Origin: Mixophyes australis
Lineage: Eukaryota; Chordata; Amphibia; Anura; Limnodynastidae
Length of the DNA: 64,000 bases
Assembly (NCBI GenBank): GCA_036250195.1
Contig: JAVHZZ010000008.1
Span: 6,927,434-6,991,433, forward strand
Direction: 5' to 3'
Shown: one piece after another, positions 1-10,420 of the stretch
Numbering within the stretch: position 1 is the stretch's first letter
How the letters are laid out: the number at the start of each line of letters is the position of its first letter
Notes under the pieces: model-generated
Told to the model about the DNA's origin: nothing
The model's database searches: none
Seen by the model: the letters and a program-made list of their open reading frames with translations, nothing else
Made by a program: the position numbers and the translations under genes

Positions 1-804
1 ATTACATAATTCCCCTGGAGCACAGACATGAGAAATTATAACTCACATAATAAAAATACTGACTATGCTGCGTCTTGTGTTGCAAGATCCTTGTTTGTAA
101 AGTTATAACTACACTTACTGACATTTTTTTTCATGAAGTTGCCACATATTGTTCAAACAAAGGCAGGAGCCTAATTATTTGTGAGCTAGAGCCAATTATA
201 TCCGGGGTCTGGCTTTTTTTTTTTTACCGTTCTGAGTAGAATTGCACAGTCTAATGTTTTATGCAACTGCTAAAGGCAACAGTTTATGTGAGGAAGATCT
301 CAGGAGAGCGCGTTCCTTGTACACAGTCAACTTAAAAGGAACGAAACATGAATACAGTGAGCACAAATAAAACAATTTGCATTTAGCAATTTGGCGTCCT
401 AGCTTGAGCATCTTTTGAATCCGAGAAAGGTACTTTATACATCATATGCAATGAGACATTTAAACAAATGTAATTAATTAAATAGCCGTTACATTGTAAA
501 GTAACTTAAAAAATATGATTAGTGTTTCTCTTGCTGAATGAGACAATGACATTAACACATGTTCAAATATAATTGGAAACCACCCAAACAGTGTCGCATT
601 ATCATAGGAACCTGGTCACAGAGGAATTCAAATTGGAATATTTGGATGAAGACTCCAATATCCAATGACTCCTTTTTAAAGGACCAGTAACCTCTATTAG
701 TAATCTCCAATGTGCAGGAATTCACCCAGAAGTGGATTCCCCACAAATAAATCATGTCCCTTTATTGCTGGTATAAAGGGGAGGGAGTGGGGAAAAGTAA
801 CCCT
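1..804. other. Unassigned AT-rich sequence
   Basis: No supported gene or recognised repeat. It contains a short T tract near 216-226 and otherwise looks like ordinary AT-rich spacer. The open frames here are short and unlike any protein I know. Confidence 0.5.
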
Positions 805-948
805 GTGCCTTCCAATAGTCCTCATATTAGGGGAAATGTGACAATTCCGTACCACCCAACCGCCCCTATTCCATGGCAGTAAAAGGGGTGGGGCTTACAA
901 AACAGGGCAGTTTTGTCACAAAGTGGGCGTCTCTGGGTGCAGAGTGGC
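805..948. repeat. Dispersed repeat fragment, family J-like
   Basis: A GC-richer patch containing GTGGGGCTTA and related words that recur in the J-type repeats near 31.9 kb and 49.9 kb. The match is partial and neither end is defined. Confidence 0.3.
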
Positions 949-949
949 A

Positions 950-1242
950 GGGGCATACGCAGGATTTGTAGAGAGGGGTTCCCACACCACGCCACCAGTG
1001 GGCATGGCCAGCATGCATGGGGGTGTGGCTATAATATTAGACAGTGCTTGGCTGCTCTCCAACTCTTCCTATACCCATAATATACATGGGCAATGCTGTG
1101 TGCACTACTGTTAGGTGCACGCAGCTCTCTCTTTTCAAGCAGAGTCGTGTGAAGCGGGGGCAGAGTCCTGCCTCCTCAATTATACAGTGTCACGGGCTTG
1201 GAGGGGGTTTCCAGGCACTAGGAAAAAAAAACTCGTTTTGCC
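950..1242 (+). repeat. Unnamed dispersed repeat, family A copy 1
   Basis: About 293 bp. It closely matches 33370-33664 on the same strand and 34054-34293 in reverse. Shared landmarks are CGCAGGATTTGTAGAG near the left end, CCAGCATGCATGGGGGTGTG, and an A-run followed by GTTTTGCC at the right end. The ends resemble a short GGCAAAC inverted repeat, so a non-autonomous DNA element is possible, but I found no target duplication. Open frames running through it are not conserved between copies and are taken as non-coding. Confidence 0.7.
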
Positions 1243-1518
1243 TATGAGTAGGTCGTTCCTGTGTGGGGTTCATGGGACTGGGAGAGGTAGATTCCCCCCC
1301 ACCCCACAGTCCAGTCTGCCCCTGAAGGGTTGGAAGCTGCTGACAACAATCCACAGTAATGTCCTACGGGTCTGTGGTTCCGGGTTCTCCCTTTTTTTTA
1401 GGAAACCTACTTATAAGCCCCCCCAAAAAAATATGTTACAGGGATCAGTATAGCGTTTGGTCTGTTCTTATAAGCTGCAGACGTCACTGTGGCTTATACT
1501 GTGCATGAAGAGGTTGTG

Positions 1519-1694
1519 CGGTAGATTTATCAAATCATATAAAAAGGAAAAGTGGAGTTGTTGTCCATAGCAACCAATCAGATACTAGTTATCGTGTTCT
1601 AGAATGTACGAGATAAATGACAGCTAGGATCTGATTGGTTGCTATGGGCAACACCACCTCTTTCCCTTTTTAGAAGAGTTGATGAAATCCCCTT
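1519..1694. mobile_element. Palindromic MITE, family E copy 1
   Basis: The two halves form an imperfect hairpin around position 1605. The left arm holds CATAGCAACCAATCAGA and the right arm its complement, TCTGATTGGTTGCTATG. The outer arms read as GATTTATCAA and the reverse. Copies at 26354, 40761 and 61137 share this design. No transposase is encoded. Terminal bases have diverged, so the target duplication is unclear here; the 61137 copy shows ATA on both sides. Confidence 0.8.
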
Positions 1695-2140
1695 AAACTG
1701 AGAGAAGAACTCTCCACAGAGCTGCAAAACACTGAATATAATTAAAGCCATGTAAGATGTATTTTATTAGACCTCCTAACCCCCCCAAACACAATTAACC
1801 TGTTGCGTGATATAAAAAGATTTACTAATAATCTTCACAGACATATATGAAAAAGTTACATATCTTGACAGGACTTGAAATGCTTGTAATTGTATTTATA
1901 GTTGTTGTGTGCAAGTTATTCTGTTATCAGCCTAAAAGAGGCTGGCGGCCTTGTTCTTCAGAAGGATTATTGACAGGAAGTCTGCAATGCACAGGGAAAT
2001 AATCTACCCCCACAACCATTTTTTTTTTTCAACAAATATTTATTTCTGATAAGATAACGTAACTTTTACATATGGGGATTATTGTTTGAATGTTATTTGT
2101 AGCACTTTGATAGGGCACTATTTTATTTTATGGAATTTGT
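1695..2140. other. Unassigned sequence
   Basis: No recognised gene or repeat. It has AT-rich stretches and a T-run near 2022. Confidence 0.4.
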
Positions 2141-2598
2141 AGCATAGTAACTTAGTAACATAGTTGAGGCTGTTGTATAAAGACACCAGTCCATCAAGTT
2201 CAACCTATTTTGGATCTCCTGCGATCCCTCTCTTATATTTGAAATTGATCCAGATGAAGCAACCGCCAATGTGTCTCAATCAGAAAAATCCCTCCTGACC
2301 CGATATTGCAGTCCTATTTCTCTCTGGATCCACTACTGTCCTTCATTCACGGTCGTATCCCTGGATACACTTTTCCGCTAAAAATTTGTCTAACCCTTCC
2401 TTAAACATATCTATTGAATCTGCCGTCACAATCTTCCCTGGCAGTGAATTCCATATCTTGACTGCCCTTACTGTAAAGAACCCCTTCCTTTGTTGGTTGT
2501 GAAACTTCCTCTCCTCTAACCTTAGGGGGTAACAGCGTGTCCTGTGTATAGTCCTTGGGGTAAAAAGTTCCCATGACAGTTCTCTGTATTGACCCTTA

Positions 2599-2784
2599 GG
2601 GGCATATTCAATTGTCTGCAGGATTGCCGAAAATCCCACGGTCCGCACAGGATTACCTGCGCGGAAAAAATGTTAATACAGTAATTTACTCGCTGTATTT
2701 CAGATTGCAAATCCAGCTAGAGATTACCGTATTAACGGTATTAGTTTTTCCGCGCTCGAACCCGCGGACAATTGAATACCCCCC
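2599..2784. mobile_element. Palindromic MITE, family D copy 1, nested in CR1
   Basis: The ends are GGGGCATATTCAATTG and CAATTGAATACCCCCC-type sequence, with inner arms around ATTACCGTATTAACGG. TTA lies on both sides (2596-2598 and 2785-2787). Removing the element and one TTA restores a continuous CR1 reading, so the MITE came after the LINE. The 3-bp A/T target duplication and GGGG termini fit a PIF/Harbinger-like non-autonomous element. No coding capacity. Confidence 0.88.
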
Positions 2785-2922
2785 TTAATGTATTTGTACA
2801 TAGTAATCATATCTCCCCTTAGACGCCTCTTTTCTAAAGTAAACATGCCTAAACTGGTTAACCTTTCCTCATAACTTAATGATTCCACATACCGTTTATC
2901 AATTTTGTCATCCTTCTCTGAA

Positions 2923-3008
2923 CCCTTTCTAGTTCCAAAATGTTTTTCTAGGAGTGGTGCGCAGTTCTGGGCACCACTCCTAGAAAAACATTTTGGAACT
3001 AGAAAGGG
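2923..3008. repeat. Perfect 38-bp inverted repeat inside CR1
   Basis: The arms 2923-2960 and 2971-3008 are exact reverse complements with a 10-base spacer. One arm is normal CR1 coding sequence (minus-strand [14 protein letters not shown]); the other is an inverted extra copy of it. A fold-back or template-switch event during reverse transcription or repair would produce this. Confidence 0.9.
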
Positions 3009-3449
3009 CTTTGAAGATGAGGTCTTACCAACGATTTATATAGTGGCAAAATTACACTGGCTTCCCTTGCATCTATGCCCCTTTTTATACATGCCAATAC
3101 TTTATTGGCCCTTGCAGCTGCTGCTTGACATTGAGCACTATTGCTAAGTCTACTGTCTACGAGCACTCCCAAATCCTTCTCCATTATAGATTTCCCTAAA
3201 ATTTTCAAATTTAATTTATAGATTGCGTGTTTGCTTTTGATCTCTAAGTGCATAACCTTACATTTATCTACGTTAAACTTCGTCTTCCATTTGGCCACCC
3301 AATCCTTCAGTTTATTTAAGTCCAGCTGTAGAGAAACTACATCTTGCTCTGATTTTATTATCTTACAAACTTTAGCGTCATCAGCAAAAATGGAAACGTT
3401 GCACTCAAAACCATCACCAAGGTCGTTAATAAATATATTAAAAAGCCCA

Positions 3450-3637
3450 GGGTTTCCCAAATCTAGTCTTTAGGGAGCCCTAACAGGGCATGTTTTCTGT
3501 ATCTCCTTCCAGGAGCACAGGTGTAATCATTACTGACTGATACAATGTAACAGATCCACAAGTGGTAGAATTATATCACTTGTGACTAGGAAAACCTACC
3601 CTGTTAGCAAGCCCTGAGGACTGGATTTGGGAGACCC
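3450..3637. mobile_element. Palindromic MITE, family G
   Basis: The left end, near TCCCAAATCTAGTC, is mirrored at the right end by GACTGGATTTGGGA. The arms continue through AGGGAGCCCTAACAG and CTGTTAGCAAGCCCT. About 188 bp, no ORF. It abuts the truncated edge of the CR1 fragment. No clear target duplication. It resembles a MITE I associate with frog genomes, but I cannot name it. Confidence 0.7.
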
Positions 3638-3668
3638 TTCAGTACCATAAACAGGGATATTATATGAC

Positions 3669-3947
3669 ATTTAAAACCATTCCTGACCATGGCCTTATCT
3701 GTGTGGAGTTTGTATGTTCTCCCCATGCTTGATGGGTTTCCTCCAGGTGCTCCGGTTTCCTCCCACACTCCAAAAACATAACGGTAGGTTAATTGGCTGC
3801 TATCAAAATTACCCTAGTCTGTATGTGTCTGTGTTAGGGAATTTAGACTGTAAGCTCCAATGGGGCAGGGACTGATATGAGTGAGTTCTCTGTACAGCGC
3901 TGCAGAATTAGTGGCAATATATAAATAAAGGATGATGATTTAAAACC
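3669..3947 (+). mobile_element. V-SINE-like SINE, 5'-truncated, with 10-bp target duplication
   Basis: The SINE body 3679-3937 lacks the tRNA-related head and begins at the conserved central domain (GTGTGGAGTTTGTATGTTCT, then CTCCGGTTTCCTCCCACACT). It continues into the L2-like tail and ends in a GATGAT run. ATTTAAAACC occurs immediately before the body (3669-3678) and after it (3938-3947). This is direct evidence of LINE-mediated, 5'-truncated integration. Confidence 0.9.
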
Positions 3948-5408
3948 CAGTGGTGGTACAAAGGTTATGAGGTTGGTTTTCTACTCATAATATCTTGTTC
4001 AATGTTTAATTACAATTTTACAGAACTAAAATAACAAATCATATTTTTAATAAGCAAAGCTAAGCATTTGTATAAATCCAGATCTTTCAGCGTCTTTCCC
4101 TAAACAACTTGCATATTCTGTACGTGATTTCAGAGTCTGAACTCTGCAGCTCAATCACTGCATATACCGGTTTCATTGCATTCTCCCAGCCAAGGTCACA
4201 TCCTCCCAATATGTCCCTGGAAAACGCGCAGGGTAAGATGTGTTTGCACATTTCATTGCTCTGCAGTTTAATAAGAATATCAGGAGCCGCTGTTAATTTG
4301 CCGTCTGCTTCTGCAGGACGTGGTCAGGGAGATTCAGGGCCTGGGAGAGAGCAAAACTTATGGAAAAATGGGTTTTACTGCCTTTAAAATTCCTATTTTG
4401 TCTCGGTAAGATCTGCAGAGATTTTAGTTTTGTTTAAAAGATTGACTGGCGTGATAACTGGCATTCACTGAGGGGATAATTGCCATATTACACATTACTT
4501 ATTTTATATGGATATGAATTACTTATTGTACTTTGCATTTAAATGATATCCTTTTCTGGAGCTCTTACATTTTCTATCCTTGAAAACGTGCTGTGGATCA
4601 TCAATATATGGATACATAGAAATACATTTTACATTTTATTATCCTGGTTAGTAAACTAGGTCAGAAACTGACAAATATTTTAAATAAACATATATTGTAT
4701 TTATCTGACCTTGAATAAATAGATAATAGTAAATACAGACTTGTGTAATCCAGACCCTCTTAGTTAATCTAAAATGCTTTCCACAACTTGGGGCGACACT
4801 TTTGACCAACTTGGGGCGATACTTGCGTTCTTTAAGATTTCGCCGGTGCCCTATCTACAGCAAACACACCTATTGTTGCTGGAGATAATGGTGTTCACAC
4901 AATAATACATATTAATGCTTCTCCTTTTTATTTTTAAACCAACTGTATACAGAAGAGTCTCCTATTTGTAAATAAACAATTCTGAATTCTTTCACTTTCT
5001 GGAATCAAGTTACCGTATTCCACAAAAAAAAATCACCAGATAAAGCCTCCTAAAACTCACCAAGGAAAAATATCTCTACATATGTAGGAGAAAAAAATGA
5101 AACAATCATATGCATTGCCAAATGCAGTATTGTTTAGAAATGACACAAAAAGCTGTTTCTCTTGAAACTCCATTCCTTAAGAATATATTATTATGATTTT
5201 TTATAATATGAATTAAAATTAATCAATCTCTGAGCAGCTGAACTGTATGTGAGACCAGCTGACGCTTCAGAAGGTATTAAGTAGACGGTAAGTAGATGAA
5301 CTCATCAAAACCACCACGACTTATAATCTACTTTTTGTGTTTAAGGAAATCATTCCAGCCCTTATTATATATTCAGAGTTCCTAAACCTTCTTGTGAATT
5401 CTTAATTC
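3948..5408. other. Unassigned sequence
   Basis: No supported gene. There is a short local duplication of ACTTGGGGCGA near 4790-4825 and otherwise AT-rich spacer. The open frame at 4109-4387 shows no recognisable domain or splice context. Confidence 0.4.
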
Positions 5409-5537
5409 TCATATATATATAAAGAGAGAGATAGAGAGAGAGAGAGAGAAGGGGAAGGGGGTGGACAGGAGTGGTGAGTTTGGGGAGAGACAGAGAGAGG
5501 AGGGAGTGAAAGAGAGACAGAGAGAGCTGGACTTGGG

Positions 5538-5574
<37 letters not shown>

Positions 5575-5990
5575 GGAAGACAGGGGTAGGGGGTTTGGGG
5601 AGAGACCAAGAGAGAAGGGGGAGAGAAAGAGAAAGAGACAGAGAGATGGGACTTGGGGAGAGAGAGAGATGGCAAGGTGTGTTGGGGAAGGAGAGAGAGA
5701 GGGAGGAAGAGATAGAGGGAAAGAGAGAGGGGGTTGGAGAGAGAGAGAGGGGCAAGGACAAGAGATAGAGAGAGAGAGCTGGGCTTGGGGAGAGGGTGGA
5801 GAGAAAGAGAGATGGAGAGGGTGTGTTGGGGAAGGAGAAAGAGGGGGAGGAAGATAGAGAGGGGGGATGGAGAGAGAGGGGCAGGAATGGAGAGAGAGGG
5901 GCAGGAATGGAGAGAGAGGGAGGGAGAGAAAGAGGGAAAGAGAGAGGGGGAATGGAGAGAGAGAGAGGATGGCAAAGACCAGAGAAAGAG
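5409..5990. repeat. Polypurine (GA/GGGGA) low-complexity tract
   Basis: About 580 bp almost wholly A and G on the plus strand, with (GA)n runs mixed with GGGG blocks and a loosely repeated motif around GACTTGGGGAGAGA. Frames open on both strands, such as Ser/Leu/Pro-rich minus-strand frames of about 200 codons, are artefacts of the missing pyrimidines. Confidence 0.95.
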
Positions 5991-6529
5991 AGTACATAAA
6001 CGTATCATTATTCCTTCTTTCTCCTGTCTTTGAAAACAAGCAAGTTTGCAGTCATAGCTGCTAAAAATTATTTATTGACCCAAGTCAGTAATTTGGATGT
6101 GGGGGTGGACTTACACAAAAATATGGTAGCAATCAGTGAGCACCTTCTGATTGTTTTTATTTTAAAGTCTGCTTTTCTGACATTCAAGATAAGGTGAGAA
6201 AGTGCAATGTATCTGGCATTGTATCATATCAAAATATTTTTATTTTATTTGGTTACTCTTATTTATAACTTCAGAGAAAACCAAATTTAAAATATCGATC
6301 AACCTATTCAGCCACAAAGGCTACAATCACTCAGCACTCTTCTGTTATAAAGTGTATCTGTAACGTACACAGAGTAAAACTTTCCATATATTGACTGAAA
6401 ATTAGATTCTTGACATTTTGTTTGCATTTCTTTGTAGGTGAGTTCAAGCTGTTATTAGCTATTTTCTAGCTGTTAGACACCAACGTCAATTATAGGTTGA
6501 CAGGAAGTCATACATACAAACAATCATAT
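5991..6529. other. Unassigned sequence
   Basis: AT-rich spacer between the purine tract and a SINE. No recognised feature. Confidence 0.4.
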
Positions 6530-6866
6530 GGGCAGCATGGTGGCTCAATGGTTAACACTTCTGCCTCACAGCACTGGGGTCATGACTTCAATTCCCGACT
6601 ATGGCCTTATCCGTGTGGAGTTTGTATGTTCTCCCTGTGTTTGCGTGGGTTTCCTCCGAGTACTCCGGTTTCCTCCCACACTCCAAAAACATACTGGTAG
6701 GTTACCGGTAATTGGCTGCTATCAAAATTGACCCTAGTCTGTGTGTGTGTGTTAGGAGATTTAGACTGTAAGCTCCAATGGAGCAGGGACTGATGTGAAT
6801 GAGTTCTCTGTACAGCGCTACGGAATTAGTGGCGCTATATAAATAAATGGTGGTGATGATGATGAT
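6530..6866 (+). mobile_element. V-SINE-like SINE, full length
   Basis: The order is a tRNA-related head with an A box (TGGCTCAATGG, 6541-6551) and a B-box-like GACTTCAATTCC (about 6583-6594), the conserved central domain (GTGTGGAGTTTGTATGTTCT ... CTCCGGTTTCCTCCCACACT), a GTGTGTGT patch, then a 3' tail TGTACAGCGCTACGG ... GCGCTATATAAATAAATGG followed by GATGAT repeats. The tail is shared with the L2 LINE at the right edge of the window. RNA polymerase III would drive such an element. The V-SINE/HAmo assignment is from memory of the central domain. Confidence 0.88.
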
Positions 6867-8260
6867 TTTCCCCCTTGACCATAAATTTATCTCCAATTTT
6901 ATCAGTTTCTACAATTTTTCTGATTATTATTTTTGTATTTTTATAAGGGTTTTATTATGCGCTCAGTGGCCCTTTAAACAAATGTCCCCCAATCTTTTCT
7001 GACTCTGAACTCTACATCCCCAGCTCATCTCGCCTGCTAGTTTATTTAATAATCAACTCTGCACAAAGTATATTATTTTCATCTAGTTCTCTGCTATCTG
7101 CAATATGAATGCAAATTTGAATTTAGAAACAATCACTATGATGAATTAACGCTAGCGGAGAACAGATAGGATGCTGAAGTGTCTCCCACCACGGGGGATT
7201 CCGTTTAATTCTCTAGGAAATTGGAAACTGTGCTTGTTCCTATAGCGCTGTGCCTGTGATTTACCATGGGATTACATACAGGCATCTTCAATGGCCAGCC
7301 TTTGTAATGACCTGATTCAGGACAGAATTACATGGAGGGTAGGTGGCCATTTGTTTTGTTACCCTCAGCAGGAAACGAAATTAAAGTTCCTTGACATTAA
7401 AACCGGATCTATGCATAGTCCTCTCTGCGTTTGTATCCGTGTTTTACCATGCAGAGAATGAAGGTTACTTATCAGTTGCTGCGGATAGCACGCTGCTTTC
7501 CTGTAATGTTGTTCTTACATATCTCAAATATTATTTAATAATCTTAATGCAATATCTCACCATATAAATAATTGTATTCGGAAATTTTATGCCAAACTCC
7601 TCCTGCAAAGTCTATTATGTTCTAGAAATGTTTACATGAGAAAAAAATATATTTACAAAGTAAACAATTAAAGCTGCATGAAGCATGTAATTAAATATTA
7701 GCGGAGAAGAGCAGATCGGAGAGCCCATATTGTAGGTAACTAATTTTTATGTATTAGTGCGTGTTTTTATTATTAATGCAGTGCGTGTCATAGGGAGGAA
7801 GCAGTAATTTATCAGGCAGGAAGTTACTCCTTAGTAGATCAGGTGCTGTCTCTCTGGCTTGCTAGATTGTAAGGCCATTTTTTTAAGCCCCGTGCTAATG
7901 GGCGTCTTTGTTTAGTTGCAAACTTCCATGTGCCTCCTGGTTAGCTCTTTCTCCCTTTCATTTGAAGTGTCTCACTGCAACATATAAGGAATACCAAAAT
8001 AAATATTTACGTGACATCCATAGCCAGCAATGGAATAGCTGCGCCAACTGGTTTATAAAGTAAATTGGGCAAAGAAAAAATATAGGGAATGAGACTACAA
8101 ACTGCCAGACAGAGGAAAGCCACCTACTGTGTGGCAAGAACCCCAATCCTTCTGTTTTCAGGAATGAAACTGAAATTATACCTGGAGCACTTGCATACTC
8201 TGAACCAATGCTTGACTATGTGAGCATTTACTTAATTGATCATTATTGATAAATATAGCC
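6867..8260. other. Unassigned sequence
   Basis: No supported gene or known repeat. AT-rich single-copy-looking DNA. Confidence 0.4.
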
Positions 8261-8976
8261 ACTAGTGAATGGATAGGCTGCATTCTCAGTGATGTCACTG
8301 GTTCCTAGTGACTGGATAAGCTGCATTCTCAGTGATGTCACTGGTTCCTAGTGACTGGATAGGCTGCACTCTCAGTGATGTCACTGGTTCCTAGTGAATG
8401 GATAGGCTGCATTCTCAGTGATGTCACTGGTTCCTAGTGACTGGATAGGCTGCATTCTCAGTGATGTCACTGGTTCCTAGTGACTGGATAGGCTGCATTC
8501 TCAGTGATGTCACTGGTTCCTAGTGAATGTATAGGCTGCATTCTCGTTGATGTCACTGGTTCCTAGTGAATGTATAGGCTGCATTCTCAGTGATGTCACT
8601 GGCTCCTAGTGACTGGATAGGCTGCATTCTCAGTGATGTCACTGGTTCCTAGTGACTGGATAGGCTGCATTCTCAGTGATGTCACTGGCTCCTAGTGAAT
8701 GGATAGGCTGCATACGCATGGATGTCACTGGTTCCTAGTGAAGTGATTGGCAGCATTCTCAGTGATGTCACTGGTTCCTAGTGAATGGATAGGCTGGATT
8801 CCCAGTGATGTCACTGGTTCCTAGTTACTGGATAGGCTGCATTCTCAGTGGTGTCACTGGTTCCTAGTGACTGGATAGGCTGCATTCTCAGTGATGTCAC
8901 TGGTTCCTAGTGACTGGATAGGCTGCATACTCAGTTATGTCACTGGCAGCTAGTGAATGGATAGGCTGCATGCTCA
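8261..8976. repeat. 43-bp minisatellite, about 16-17 copies
   Basis: The unit contains GATGTCACTGGTTCCTAGTG followed by ACTGGATAGGCTGCATTCTC and AGT. Most copies differ at a few sites (ACTGG or AATGG, TTCC or CTCC). Edge copies are more diverged (near 8700-8760 and 8930-8976), as expected when unequal exchange homogenises the middle of an array. Confidence 0.95.
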
Positions 8977-9450
8977 TGAATATCAGTTTAGATCACACAA
9001 TGTTGCACTTTACAGTAATGCAAGACAGTAGCTAAGGTTAAAAATAATTTATTTTCCTTTTTTAATGACTTTGCACCAATGTCTGCAACAAAGAACACAA
9101 TTGATTTTTTATATAGCCTATTGTTAGATTGAATAGATATAACAAATTTCAGAAACCCGATGTATACATTCTATACATAGCATTGATTGGAAGGATAAGA
9201 CATGGATAAAATAAAAACCTTTCTCATGTAACACATTCCTCTTTGTTATTGAATATACAATAGTTACAGTTTGTAATGTTAGTTTCATGGAACAAAATGA
9301 TTATTTTGGATGCAAAGTTAATTTTTGAATCAATTCCCTTTTATCTTGGGTAAACATAATTTTAACCACTTGTGAATTGACTAAAGTTACATACACACAG
9401 ACACTAGAACTGTACACGTAACTTGCTTTTCTAATGTAAGTTAAACATAC
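8977..9450. other. Unassigned sequence
   Basis: AT-rich spacer with no recognised feature. Confidence 0.4.
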
Positions 9451-10420
9451 AGGGATCGAGTCATTAGCAAACGCAAAAGGAGCGTAATATGCGTTTATAA
9501 AAAAACACACATACGTCTGGTATACATATCAAATTTAACAAGTACCCATCTGAAGATACGTCTGGTGATGAATACGGGTCTAGGTCCGCTCTGCTCTAAC
9601 AGACATCACACTGCAGGATACGTCCAATACATATGTGGAATATAAAGTCACAAAATAGCACACAGAAAAAGCAAATTCAATGAATGTCCCCTGTTAATAA
9701 TATAGGGCCTGATTCATTAAGGATCTTAACTTGAGAAACTTCTTATTTAAGACTCCTGGACAAAAACATGTTACAATGCAAGGGGTGAAAATTAGTATTC
9801 TGTTTTGCACATAAGTTAAATACTGACTGTTTTTTCATGTACATTGCATTGTAACATGGTTTTTGTCCAGGAGTCTTAAAAAAGAAGTTTCTCATGTTAA
9901 GATCCTTAATGAATCAGGCCCATAGTCATTAATGACAAAACATTAAAAAATAAAAAAGTTGTTTTTTGTTTGTTTTTGTCCCCCTATAAAATACATTTAT
10001 CAGGATGTTATTAATGTCTGCTGTACATAAAATACATTGTTACAGCTGCTCCTGATTACAAACACATGTTCTAGCTGTATACACAGCCGTCATCACTAGT
10101 AATCAGCACTTACACCTGACCTGTAGCTGGTGCAGGTGATACGGCTGAAAATCACGTACCCGAGAGATGCCCAAAGCTTGAATCAGACGCTGCTGTGTGC
10201 GCTCCAGCTGGGCACGTCCTTACTGTACACTGACTATGCCCAGTCCCCTCCCCATTCCGCTAATGAAATCGTAGGCTGTAGTAAAGGTCCTTTGCCCTCG
10301 AAGATGATTTGGAAGCCGCTGCGTTCTCTGGCGTATGGTCCAGTTCTGAACAAGCGCCGAGTAATTGTGCGCGTTATATGCAACATATTGATGATTATGT
10401 TCCTTAATAAATCAGGCCCA
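9451..10420 (+). mobile_element. Non-autonomous DNA transposon, family B copy 1
   Basis: The left end GGGATCGAGTCATTA and right end TTAATAAATCAGGCCC are a degraded inverted pair of the GGGCCTGATTCATTAA type. Landmarks shared with other copies are GATACGTCTGGTGATGAAT, CTGCAGGATACGTCCAATAC, TCATCACTAGTAATCAGCAC and GACCTGTAGCTGGTGCAGGT. Partial copies lie at 24990, 38807 (minus), 53287, 56000 and 57836 (minus). A family C MITE is inserted at 9705-9921. The 159-codon frame from 10130 runs past the element's end and is not preserved in other copies, so I do not call it coding. Confidence 0.75.
9705..9921. mobile_element. Palindromic MITE, family C copy 1, nested in family B
   Basis: The perfect-looking termini GGGCCTGATTCATTAAGGAT and ATCCTTAATGAATCAGGCCC enclose mirrored arms (GAGTCTTAAA..., TGTTACAATGCA...). 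ATA flanks it on both sides (9702-9704, 9922-9924). It shares its terminus with family B, so the two probably use the same transposase. No ORF. Confidence 0.88.

Larger units (their letters stand above)
2141..3449 (-). pseudogene. CR1-clade LINE, 5'-truncated ORF2 and 3' UTR, decayed
   Basis: On the minus strand the segment starts inside the reverse-transcriptase domain, just after where the GxVLGP motif should be, and reads FINDLGDGFE, then FADD (the catalytic motif C, with F in place of the usual Y). The thumb segment DLGVLVDSRLS and [10 protein letters not shown] follow, and the frame continues to a C-terminal part containing FFTVRAVKIWNSLPG and a stop near 2346. The 3' UTR near 2150-2350 contains CCATCAAGTTCAACCTATT, which I recognise from frog CR1 tails, and ends in TAGTAACA-like repeats. 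A MITE (2599-2784) and an inverted duplication (2923-3008) break the frame. It is non-functional: the endonuclease domain and most of the RT are missing. L2 is excluded because the real L2 copies in this window differ in sequence and tail. Confidence 0.88.

Noticed and set aside
5365..6039. Frames of 119-224 codons on the minus strand and Arg/Glu/Gly frames on the plus strand
   Set aside because: Same artefact of a polypurine tract. Multiple overlapping frames and no complex sequence.
6541..6594. A and B boxes as a true tRNA gene
   Set aside because: No cloverleaf or anticodon arm can be drawn, and the sequence continues into the SINE central domain. It is a tRNA-derived SINE promoter.
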